Shown here: positions 10,801-22,800 of the stretch, one piece after another
How the letters are laid out: the number at the start of each line of letters is the position of its first letter
How positions within the stretch are numbered: position 1 is the stretch's first letter
From: Aspidapion aeneum
Taxonomy: Eukaryota; Arthropoda; Insecta; Coleoptera; Brentidae
Reading direction: 5' to 3'
Length of the DNA stretch: 64,000 nucleotides
Assembly (NCBI GenBank): GCA_963576565.1
Contig: OY755046.1
Coordinates: 59,871,471 to 59,935,470, forward strand
The notes under the pieces: model-generated
What the model saw: the letters and a program-made list of their open reading frames with translations, nothing else
Databases searched by the model: none
Told to the model about the DNA's origin: nothing
Program-made: the position numbers and the translations under genes

Positions 10801-13800
10801 ATGTTGTTAGAATCATTCAAGTGAAAATCACCCTGTACATCTATTCTAATACATGAGGTAAATAATATTGGTAGATCTACGCATGCGAAGTCAGGGATTG
10901 GAAGTGGACTTGGTAGGGCTAGCGTCTTGTGTATTTTTTCACTACATGTGAACAGGCAATATTGTAGTTTGCAAGGCAATCGGGCGGCGCGGCGATCCAA
11001 TGTCATTCAACAACCAGGTCTCTCCAGGTTTGTCAATCTTCAGAATACTTAGAACTAATTTAATTGAATATGGTTCCTATAAAAAACAAAATCGTAATCG
11101 ACAACGTGATGAAAATATCCAAGCTCTGGTTTTACAAAGTGTCGTTGACAATCCTCGTATCTCCCTTCGTGAACTGGAAAATAATGTTGAAGTACCCAAA
11201 TCAACTGCACAAAGATTTCTTAAAAAATTTAAGTATCATCCATATGCAACACATATTAGTCAAGCACTCCGAGATGGTCACTTGAAAAGAAGAACCTTGT
11301 TTTGCAATTGGTTCATACAAAAATCGCAAGAAAACCCTCAATTTCCGCTTAAGGTTCTGTGGTTCGATCAACGGAGGTTTACAAACTGCGGGGTGTTTAA
11401 CAGACATAACTACGTGTACTGGGCCGATGAAAATTCGTTCTTAAATCGGGAGATGCACCATCAAGTTGTTTGTGGTGTTTGAATGTATGGATAGGAGTCA
11501 TAAACAGACACATACTATTTAACATTTTTCATAATAATTTGACGGCACCTCGATATCTAGAAATTCTACAAAATTACGTTGATAAGATGTAGGCAACATG
11601 TGGTTCCAGCAAGATGGAGCACCTCCACATAATGCAAGAATCATAGCTTACTATTTGAATCAGCACCATGGAAATAACTGGATCGGAAATCGAGGTCCAG
11701 TTGCCTGGCCTGCACGTTCGCCGGACCTTACGCCTCTTGATTTTTGGATTTGGATTAAATGATAAAGTTTATTCTACTACTCATAATACGATAGAAGAAC
11801 TTGAGGCAGCCGTTGTTCAAGCCATACAAGAAATTCCTGAACAAATGGTTAAAGATGCATGCATGCATGTCTCTATTTCATCGATGCAGGATTTGCATGA
11901 ATAACAACGTTGGAATTTTCGAACATTTAGCCAGAGAAAAATTAAAAAATAAGGGCCTTAAAGATTTTCATATAAATCAAATAAATGGAAAAGTTTTGAA
12001 AGGTAGTTACGTAGGTATGACAACAAACACAACTACGGCATTTGTTTCACAGCCAACTAAGTGAAAAACGATTTTTTTAGTAACTTCACATATTCCTTCA
12101 TCCAAAGATAGGCTTATTATACATGGATGAAAAGCTCCTTTTATGCTCTATTTATTGAAGTATAAATCCAATATGGCGGTCATAAAGAATAACAAAATTG
12201 GCTATGGTTTCAAGAAAACTAGAAGGCCTAGAAAAAAATTGTTAACGTCATTCAATTGGCCGTAGTTGCTTATACAAAACTACCAAATTTCATTAAATTT
12301 GTTTGCAAGATGGCGGCGATATTTAAATTTTTCAAAAAACACAATTTTTAGTTTTTGCTCGATAAATTAAAAACCCCTGTAAATATTTTTAATTTTGATA
12401 CGGCATCTGATTGGGCTTACAATAGCGCAACTTTTTTCTTATTTAAACAAACTAGTATCTCTTACCGTTTCCGAAATCCCCATATAGTTGCTTTTATTTG
12501 GTTCACACCCTGTATAGATTAGTATCTTTTTTGGTTTTTGATTAAGATAGATCCATAAAAAATTGTCCTGTATGCATTGTAAATAAATAACTAATAAGTT
12601 TCCAGTTTTGTATATTAATATTTTTAGGAAGAAATAATAAAAAAACTCTTAAAACCTTTTAAATGTCCCATTCCAAACTATGAAGGGACTGCAACCACTA
12701 AAAACTTGGGTATACGACGTTCTCAACCCAAGAGAGCTCTGTATGATCCAAACATGCCAAATGCTTTAGTTTTGTACACCCCTCCCGCACAAACTGAACA
12801 TGATAAATTAAAAAGTGACAAAACTGTGTTGGTGCATGTGGTGGTTGATCCCCAGCTGGGAAATATTTTGAGACCCCATCAAAGGGAGGGAGTCAAGTTT
12901 ATGTATGACTGTGTTACAGGAATACAAATACCAGGTAAGGTGAAAAAAAAATTATTTCCTCTTTGTAAATACAGTGAAACCTTCTATAAGTGGACACTCA
13001 CGGTTTCATCGATTTTGTCCGCTTATTGGAGGTGTCCGGTTATGAGAGAGAACTGCGAAATCTTAATATATGGGTAGATATCTGGAAAGTGACAGATTTG
13101 GAGCAAAAATTGTGGAAATATGACCAAAGTACCAAATAACATGTTGCCATGGAAAAACGTTCAAACTTTAAAATATTTTATGTTTTTTTGGCCATTTTTT
13201 AATTTTAGCATATTAGGTTACTGATGCACTTTACAGGTAACTGATAACCACTTATAAACTTCACAAATGTTGGGATAAAATATAGAACTAACCTTATTAA
13301 TATTTGATTTCTTTTAAAAATAAGTATATTTTTTTATTTTTTCTTTCAAAATTAATAGCTTTTGCAGTACAGGTAACTGACAACAATAACAGGTAACTGA
13401 TTATAAGAACAAACAAACTTATTTTAAAAAATGCTAAAATTTGTATTTAAAAGTCACAAACGCATTTTTTTATGGAAGAGGTGGGGGGTAGGGATGGGAG
13501 GACATTTTTTTATTATTGTTGTATTGTCATCGGACCAATATATGTATACCAATTTTCTATAGAAGGGGGTGGCCGTAGGAGTAGGAGGATATTTTTTTTC
13601 AATGTTGTATTGTCATCGGACCAATATATGTATATCAAATTTCATCCAAATCGGATAATGGGAAGGGTGTCAAGAACGCATTTTCTATGGAAGGGGGTGG
13701 GGGTAGGGGTTAGAGGATATTTTTTCCTAATGTTGTATTGTCATCGGACCACTATGTGGTGTAGGGGTGGGAGGATATTTTTTTCTTAATGTTGTATTGT

Positions 13801-16800
13801 CATGTTTCATCCAAATCGGATAATGGGAAGTGTGTCAAAAACGCTTCACAAGATTTGATAGTTAGATAGTTAGTTAGATAGTTAGACAGAACATGTGAAG
13901 CTAGTGAGTCAGTTACTTGTAGAGCAGGTCAGTAACCTGTAAGTATTCTAACAGGTAACTGATGCACAGGTAACTGACGATTTTGTCACGTTTTGTCAGA
14001 TATTAATACTACTAAAATTGAGTCTAATAAACAAGAAAACTCAAAAAATGTATCCTATTGTAATTATGTTTCACCATTTTTTAAATTGTTTTTTTGTTGT
14101 TCTACCTTTTAAAAACTTACCAGGTTACTGATCAAACTAAAGGTTACAAACGCGAGTATGGATCGGTTAAAGGACACACCCACTGTCTTAGAAGTGTGAC
14201 ATCGAATTAAACCGTTCGCGCGTTTTCCGAATCACAGAGCTCTTTTTCACTTAGCAACTAAAGGTCAAGAATGATCTAATGATGCCAAATGGATAAAAAA
14301 TCTGAAGGCACAGGTAACTGATACAATTTTTGGTGACCAAGTTAAAATTTGAATATATAAAAACAAGTAACTTTAAAACAATTCTGGTTTTAACTATTTG
14401 TATAACTAAAGGTTGTTTTTTAATGTTTGCTAATAAATTACTCCAATAAATAATTATAAGAACATAATTTAATTAAAATATAGTAAAATTCTAATGGTGA
14501 CACTCCAGGTTACTGACGATTGTTACATAAAACCTCTGTTATCTAAAGTAAATATTTTTTATAATCTTCCAAAAATGAACTTGCTTGTTAGTTATTTAAT
14601 AGAACTATAAAAATAAAATTAGTTTTATATAAAAAAATGTTTTAACATGTTTTTGTGTAGGTCACATCAAAATCCGTCACTTTCCAGATATTCACTCATT
14701 TTAATAAAGCCACCTCTTCTGGATAAAATATGATATCTCAAAAACTGTTAGACCAATTTTAATAAAACTTGGTCAGATTATTTCCTGAACCCTCAATGAA
14801 CAATTTTTGTTCTCCATTTTCGTTTATTCAGGCCTCATTTGCAAGATATGTAAAAGAATAATTTTTTTAGATAAATCTCAAGTTATCTCTTTGGATGACA
14901 TATAATATCTTAAAAATTGTTGGACAATTTTAATGAATTACAGTCAAAGTATCCCTTGGACCCTTCTAAACAGTTTTTGTTTTTAGGAAAATTTTTATTT
15001 AAGCTTTTGTTTTTAAGATATCAGACGTAGAAGTATTTTTTTATAAAGCTATAGTCACCTCTTCAGGATGACATATGATATCTCGAACTGTTAAACCGAT
15101 TTTAATAAAACATGGTTCAATTATCTCTTGGACTCTTCTGAACAATTGTTGTTTCAAAAATGTTTTTTATTCGTTTTACGTTTCATATATTTTTCAAATA
15201 CAGTTATAGTCACCCTTTTATTAGGATGATTTAGAAAACTATTGGACCAATTTTAATAAAGCTAATTAGTCCTTCTTGACTGTACTTATTCTACCTTTTT
15301 TTTATAAGTTAGTATTAGCCTGCTTTGACAGAAATTTTGCTGATGAACTTTTTGATTTGATTTTTAAGATTCTTATGGTTGCATAATGGCAGATGAAATG
15401 GGTCTAGGAAAGACACTTCAATGTATCACACTTTTATGGACCCTAGTAAGACAGGGGCCTGAAGCTAAGCCCCTCATTACCAAAGGAATTATTGTATGTC
15501 CTAGTTCGTTGGTTAAGAACTGGTTTAATGAGATAAATAAGGTATATAATTTTAATGGATTTCGATTTAAAAAAATTGTTTCCACTGATAGTGATTGAAA
15601 GCATTTTATTTTTTCTGTTTTTTCTAGAATTTGCCATTCAACATATTCTTGCAAAAAACACTTGGACTTGGTTTTATTATTTTCACAGATAAAAATCTGA
15701 AAATGCAAATAATTTGAGTGGATACCTAAAAACTTCTTTAAAAATAAGCAAGTGTTCAAACATACCAATTTCGCTATTTTGTCATCTACATGACATCACG
15801 AAAAGGAAGAAGTAACAATCAGGTGTTATTCTCGGTATACAGTGATTATACCGAACCCGTTTATAATGAACACTCGCTTATACACAGTGTGCCTGAATGA
15901 AGTATAGGTTACATAAAAATGGTTCCAAAAACTAATTGCACATTTTGAATATGGACTCTTTCCTGACTTCAGAGCCATATTTATATAAATCCTAGCTGAT
16001 CCTCTTCTCGAAATTTTTGACATTTTTCTAGTTAGTCTAGGCGCTGGCTCCTGTCATGTGTGACCTAATATGTGCGCTTAGTTTGACTACGGGGCTTTGT
16101 TAAGTGCCCATAGCAGTATAAAAAAAGTTTGGTCACGTGGTCGAACTCATGGTCATTTGGCCGTCATCTTTGAAAATGGCCGCCAAATTGATAGATTTTT
16201 TGTTTAAGCGTATCTCCCTACCCGGTGGTCCAATTTGAATTTCTAGCCTGTTTAACTCCTTTCTTAAAGACAAACAAATATTGTTATTACATATTTTTTG
16301 ATAAATCAAGTAGTTTTTGAGATATACCAAGATTATTAGTATTTCGGCTCGCAAAAGAATTAAAATAATACCCATGCTCATTTTATTGTAGCTACAATAT
16401 TATTGACATTTTTTTTTGCTACATAGAAGGCTTTAAACCTTTCACAGAAGAGGATATTGACTTTATGTTTTTAAAGTTCGATGGATGGTACTCCTAAAGA
16501 CCGACTTAAAGAGGGTGGTTTCTAAAATTGTTTACAAGATTATAGAATAAATGAATTTGCAGCGAAACGATGCATTCTGGCGAAAATCCATAAAATTAAT
16601 TTTTTGTAGTACTTTTAATTCCGCTTCTTTTGATGTATCAATTAGCATCGTAGCTTTGATAGTTAGCTGAACAAGCCAGCTAAAATATACAATTTTATAA
16701 AAATGTCTTGCTCCAAAATCGATTTTTTTCTTTAAAATTATAATAGATATGACAATGATCAGAAGAGGCAGAATTAAAAGTACTATAAAAATTATTCTTA

Positions 16801-19800
16801 ACGTTTTTCGCTAGGATGCATCGTTTCGCTGCAAATTCACTTTTTCTATAATCTTGTGAACGGTTTTAGAAACCACCTTCTTTAGGGCAGTCTTTAGGTG
16901 TACCATCCATCGAACTTTAAAAACATAAAGTCAATATCCTCTTCTGTGAAAAGTTTAAAGCTTTCTATGTAACAAAAAAAAACAAATGTCAATAATATTG
17001 AAGCTACAATAAAATGAGCATGGGTATTATTTTAATACTTTTGCGAACGGAAATACTAATAACGTATATCTCAAGAACTACTTGATTTATCAAAAAATGT
17101 GTAATGACAAAATTTATTTGTCTTTAAAAAAGGAGTATAACAAGCTCTAAAAAATTAAAATCGGACGACTGGGTAGTGAGATACGCTTAAACAAAGAAAT
17201 CTATCAATTTGGCGGCCATTTTCAAAGATGGCGGTCAAACGACCATGAGTTCGACCACGTGACCAAAGTTTTTTTATACTCCTATGGGTGCTTAACAATG
17301 CCCCGCATTCAAACTGAGCGCACATATTAGGTCACACGTGACAGGAGCCAGCGCCTAGGCTAACTAGAAAAATGGCAAAAATTTGATACAATTTCGAGAA
17401 GAGGGGAGCTAGGATTTATATGAATATGGCTCTGAGCTCAGGAAAGAGTCCATATTCAAAATGTGCAATTAGTTTTTGGAACCATTTTTATGTAACCTAT
17501 ACTTCATTCAGGCACACTGTGCTTAGTGTATCGTGGATTTTTGATAATTTTTTCAATTATTTATTGACCATTGCTAGGTAACTGATATTTTTAGTGGCTG
17601 GGAGGGAGGCTACCTGCCATTCCAATTGATGGTGGGCCCGATGTAAAAAAGAAACTGGCTCAGTTCATGCAGGGCCAGGGTCGGTTGGCCATACCAGTAT
17701 TGATCATTTCCTATGAAACATTCAGAATGCATGCGGATATTCTCCAGAGTAGTGAGATTGGGTTGGTTCTTTGCGATGAAGGGCATAGGTTAGTGGAATA
17801 TAATAGTCATTATAGAATTTTAGCTTACAAAAGGTGGCATACTCGCGATTTTGATATACACTGTCTCCCATTTAAAACTTTCTACCCGGGATTTCTCGAG
17901 AACTGCTTAAAATTTTTAAAAATGTCGATTTTGCTTGCGAGGGGGCACTTTTTGGCCATCTTGAAATTTTTGTAGCACGAACCCCCTTCGAGGAGTATAC
18001 TTTACCCCTATATTTTAAATAGGGAAAGTGGGTCTAGTGATACCTTGTTTTGAAGGCCTTTTGAATGTCCTTGCATTCGTGTAAAAATTTTAAAATTCTG
18101 TCCATTAGTTTTTGAAATAATTGCCTTCAAACTTTCAAATTTAACATGGAATGATAAAATAAAAATTAAATCCAAAAAATATAAAATTCTAATTAAATTT
18201 TTATTTTATCAGTCCATGTTAAATTTGAAAGTTTGAAAGCAATTATCTCAAAAACTAATGGATACATTTTTACACGGTTGTAAGGACATTCGAAAGGTCC
18301 CTCGAATGGGGTTCGTGCTACAAAAATTTCAAGATTGCCAAAAAGTATCGGTTTGGTTCGGTTCGGTTCGCAAACAAAATCGACGTGAACGAGCGTTTCT
18401 CCAACTTCGCACTCAAAATATCCATAAAGGCCTCGGTTTCGATGTTCGTGAAACATCCTATATCGCACACCCGCTGAAAAAGAGTCACAAATCAAAAATC
18501 GCCGTTATTGTGATAAACCTGCCGCCATCATCGAAATAACTTGTACTTTCTTCCATAAAAGCGTCACATTTATGTTTCGACAATTCACCGTGTAATGGCA
18601 ATGTGACTCTTTTATTTTGTCCAGTTTAGCTGAGGCTGCGTTCCTTTACAGTGTCACTTTTGACTTTATAACAGCGTGAACGTGGAGTTTCATCCTGAAA
18701 AGAGTCACATTTCGAGTTGTGAAGGTTTTCGTGTGAACTATTGGTTAAATCTGACCCATATAACAAGTAAAATACTTTTCTTTTTTGTGTTGTGACTGTG
18801 TTTTCGAATTGTTCAGTGTACTTAGAATTAACGAGAATAAGAAAAAAATCTTTTGAATTTATTAGAGAATAATCACATTCCCAGTTGTTATTCAGTGTTT
18901 TAAAACTCGTTGTAAAAATAAATACAAAGTTTCTTCTTTATTTGTTTTCTTTTTTTATATTATTTACCATCCTTCGTGACATCCTGATTTACAACGTCAT
19001 GATGCCTTGTTCTAAAAAAGTGTCACAATATCGGGTTTTTGTCTTTTTTTTTAAATAAAAACGACAAAAATCATTTTTTCTGAGAAACGTACTGCACCAA
19101 TTACATTGCGTTAATAGGTTCCTGTTGATATAAAATTACATGTTAACTCGTAATTTGTCATGTAAGTGAAAAATGAATCTCTCTAATGAACTAAATTCTT
19201 TAACTGCGATTTTCTCAAAACAATGTTTTTTGAGTTGTGACTATTTTTTATCGGGGGTGCGATATGTTTACAAGTCGAGAAACTTCAAATTTTTATAGAA
19301 GGTAACTTTCAGTTATTAGCTCCATCACTTTGAAGGCAATATTTGAATTTAAAAACTGTTCATGTTGAAAGATAATGTTAATAATAAAAATTAAAGCAAA
19401 AATTTAAAAATCAAGAAAATGACTTGATGGAAGAAACAGACGGTTTAAGGGAAACGGAACTCTGTTATCTTTTCTCCAAACTTTTATTTATTTTTGCAAA
19501 AAATATCTTTTTCCTGTTACCATTTTTGTTTCAACATGAACTTATTATTTCTCCATTTATAAATTATCTTTTGCTGAATTATCCCCACTGATATGGCCCA
19601 TTGGATATTGGTTACCAATCAGTCGCTATCTTAGTATGAGTTGTTCTTAATATTTAAGATTTTTAAAAATTTATAAAAAAAACTAACGACCAAAAAAATA
19701 ACAATTTCTGAATTTCTCACTTTTTCCATAAGAAAATCGGATATATTTTCCAGTAAACCATATATAATAATTTTTAGATTAAAAAATTGCGAAAATCAAA

Positions 19801-22800
19801 CCTACAGAGCACTTATGGGTCTCAAAGCCAAACGGCGGGTACTGTTAAGTGGTACCCCAATCCAAAATGATCTTCTGGAATATTTCAGCTTAATACATTT
19901 TGTAAATGAAGGTCTGCTGGGCAGTGCCTCTGAATTCAAAAAGAAGTATGAAAATTATATTTTAAGAGGTGGGTTAAATTGTTGAAGAAAAATATGATTT
20001 TCCTACGACCACATATGAAAATTATGGATTCCACAAGTTTTTCATCCTCAGAAAACGTTAAATTTCCCCCGTGTGCAGAAATTTTTCCGCACATGTGTGG
20101 AGACGAACTTTTCCACACATGTGTGGAAAAGTGAGCGATGATATTGACTGTCACCATACTTTTTCGTACATGTGTTGCAAAGTACTTTTCCACACATGTG
20201 TGCAGTTTCATTTGATTTGTAAAAAATTAAAAACCAATTATTATAAAAATTAGTATAGTTCAACAGTGTTCGTAGGAAAAATAGCGTACATAACTCGATA
20301 GAAAGTAACTTTCTTACACTCGCATCACATTCACGCTCGTGTGAAATTTGTCACTTTTTTCTCTTGTTATGAAATATACTATTTACAATTTGCTTTTTTA
20401 AATTTTATTGTTTTAGGTTTTACCTTATTGTTATTGTAGTTTTTGAGATATTTTGCTCATATTTAAAGTATACACAACCCCACTAGAAAAAATAATGTCG
20501 AGATCCGTAAAATAGACCATGATGTTCCTATGTATTTTTCGCACGGATAATAGAACATTTGACGGATTGTATTGACCAGAGCCTTTAAATGGCCGCCGTC
20601 CCGGCCTTTTTAACCTTTGACATTTCGTTCTCTGGTTTAGAAATGTCAAGGGCTTTTCAACCGCTGTTTTTGTTTATTTGTTTTTTACCAGTTCTTTTAA
20701 TTAAATTTGGCATGAAATCTAACTGTTAAAAACTGTACTGTACCATATTTTCTTGAAACATTTCGGCCCATATTTTACCTATCTAAAACTCTGCTTCGGA
20801 ATGACCTACAAAACTCAACTTTCCACAGTCGTAGATCTTCATAGAGTTAGCAACCCTCCAAGTTTCATGAACTTCCCTAAAGTAGTTACACAAAACGTCA
20901 CTCACTCATGTATACAAAATTCTACTGTACTTCCAGACATGCTGAAATTCGGCTGATAGAAATTATATTCCCATATAAGTGTTATTTCAAAACGTTCATT
21001 ATATGCCATACCAATATTTATGTAGTTCCAATGATGACACGACAGAGCTGCCGTTATTAAGTTTGTTGGGTTGTATATCTAGGGGTTGTGTAATCATTGG
21101 CCATACGCAGAGCACCCTCTTAAGGGGATAAAAAATGCCAAATTTAAACATATTTTATTAAGATGTTTATGTTAAATTATTTTAGAAAATCAGAATGACC
21201 CATTTGGCTCAAACATAAAATACTAAAATTACACGAAAAATCTTTATTAAAAAAATTATACAATTTACTAATTTACTGATTGACGCTCGCGTGTCTGATG
21301 GTGGGTAAAAACTCTAATCGGCGTTGCTCTGGCCTGAAAGACAGAAGAGCTTTCGTAGGTCACGGATGGTTTGTTTTTTTTTATTTTTCTTTGCGTTTGA
21401 TCTTTTCATTGATCGATATGTATAGCAGTTTATTTTCGCCTGCTCTTGTTCTAGTTTCTTTCGTATCTCGGTAGATGGCGCTTCTTGTAAGAGTTTTCTC
21501 ATATATAGATGGGATTAGAGACAAAACCGTCTAATAAACTTCGCAAGGGTGTCACATTGACCAAGTAGTGTTCTGAGGAGTCCCATAAGGACGAAACAGT
21601 TGACTGTTAACACTTATTAGGTGTCCATTAGATCTTGGACACCCATGAGGTTAATCTTTCCAGCGACCCATGGAAAAATATGAGAGAAACAAAAACTACT
21701 TTTTACGCGATTAGTCACGAAACTTTTTAACTTTTGTAATGTCGATTATTAAAATTGACATATTTTCAATAAATTATTTTAGGTCAAGATTCAATGGCAA
21801 CTGAGAAGGAACGTCAACAAGCCATAGGAAAGATCACAGAACTGACAACAATAGTCAACAAATGTCTTATCAGACGTACTGCCGGTCTGTTGACAAAATA
21901 CCTGCCTGTCAAGTTTGAAATGATTGTCGTCTGTCAACTGAGCCCTTATCAGAAGCAGCTGTACTTGAATTACATTAATTCTGAAGCAATTAAAAGAACG
22001 GTAATATGTTTTGAGTGACGCTGTACTTCTTCTTCCTTACATTTTTTCTATTTAATTTCTTATCTTTCTTAATTTTTTCTCATGATTCTATATACATATA
22101 TTTACCCTCTGAATCAGAACTTCCAGACACAGATGCACTTAAATTATCTTAATTCTGAAGCCGTCAAAAGAGTTGTTATTCATGTAAATCTTGAGCCAGA
22201 CTTTAAAAGTCTACATTTGGGTGTAATTTAATCTAAGTAAACGACGTAATGCCTGTCAATATGTATGTCATGGGTCAATTTTTTTAGGTTTTAAATAGTG
22301 AAGAACAAGGAAAAACTGGTGGTACAAGCTCTTTGGCTAGTATAACCACTTTAAAGAAATTATGTAACCATCCTGATCTGATTTTGGACAAAATTGAGGA
22401 AAGGGGTGAAGGGTGAGTTTTTTGGCGCTAAAAACGCAAGATATTTTTATGTTGTAATAGTGGAAACTTATATAACTCTTATAAAACTTAATGAGCCTTC
22501 CTTATAAAACATTTTGTGAACTTAATTTATGAAACGAAAGCTTACAGTTTTATATGACAGGATCGAAAAGGTTTTTCATGCTTATAAAACTTTTGATTTT
22601 AACAGTTTTATAAACAAGAACTTAAGGGTTTTAGTTACTACTTTGTTAAACGTTTGTGTTAAATTAGGAAAAATTTTATAAAATGACGAATAGGTATCTG
22701 GAATTACTTATATGAAAGTTGAATCTAAATATTTAATTGTAAAAATGTAATGAATTCGTTATAAAAAATACACAACTTTTATAAAGCATTTATAAAAAAA

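Larger units (their letters stand above)
9741..11904 (+). pseudogene. Mariner-superfamily transposase with DUF4817 N terminus, broken
   Basis: N-terminal part 9741-9871 ([28 protein letters not shown]) is the DUF4817 helix-turn-helix module. After the insertion it resumes at about 11024 ([12 protein letters not shown] and linker), followed by [20 protein letters not shown] near the first catalytic Asp. After a stop near 11480 come [15 protein letters not shown] and [17 protein letters not shown], which carry the later catalytic acids (DDD type). Internal stops, frameshifts and the insertion make it inactive. Transposases of this type cut and paste between TA dinucleotides. Confidence 0.85.
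9157..12512 (+). mobile_element. 3.36-kb mariner-like DNA transposon with long TIRs
   Basis: TA flanks both ends (9155-9156, 12513-12514). The left end is CAGGGTGTCCCAGATAAAAA and the right end is the inverse of CAGGGTGTGAACCAAATAAAA. The inverted repeats extend ~350-400 bp with good identity (CGCCATCTTGCAAACAAATT and others in both arms). Inside is one broken transposase, itself split by a 1.15-kb insertion. It sits in RAD54 intron 2. A relic of a related terminus is at 43480-43690. Confidence 0.88.

Noticed and set aside
15336..15350. CTGATGAAC as another hammerhead core
   Set aside because: No GAAAC partner or stems nearby.
17576..17585. A twelfth AGGTAACTGA just before RAD54 exon 5
   Set aside because: It lies 3 kb outside the motif cluster, and its ACTGAT is a good branch-point match (CTRAY) at the right distance from the acceptor, so a splicing role or chance is enough.
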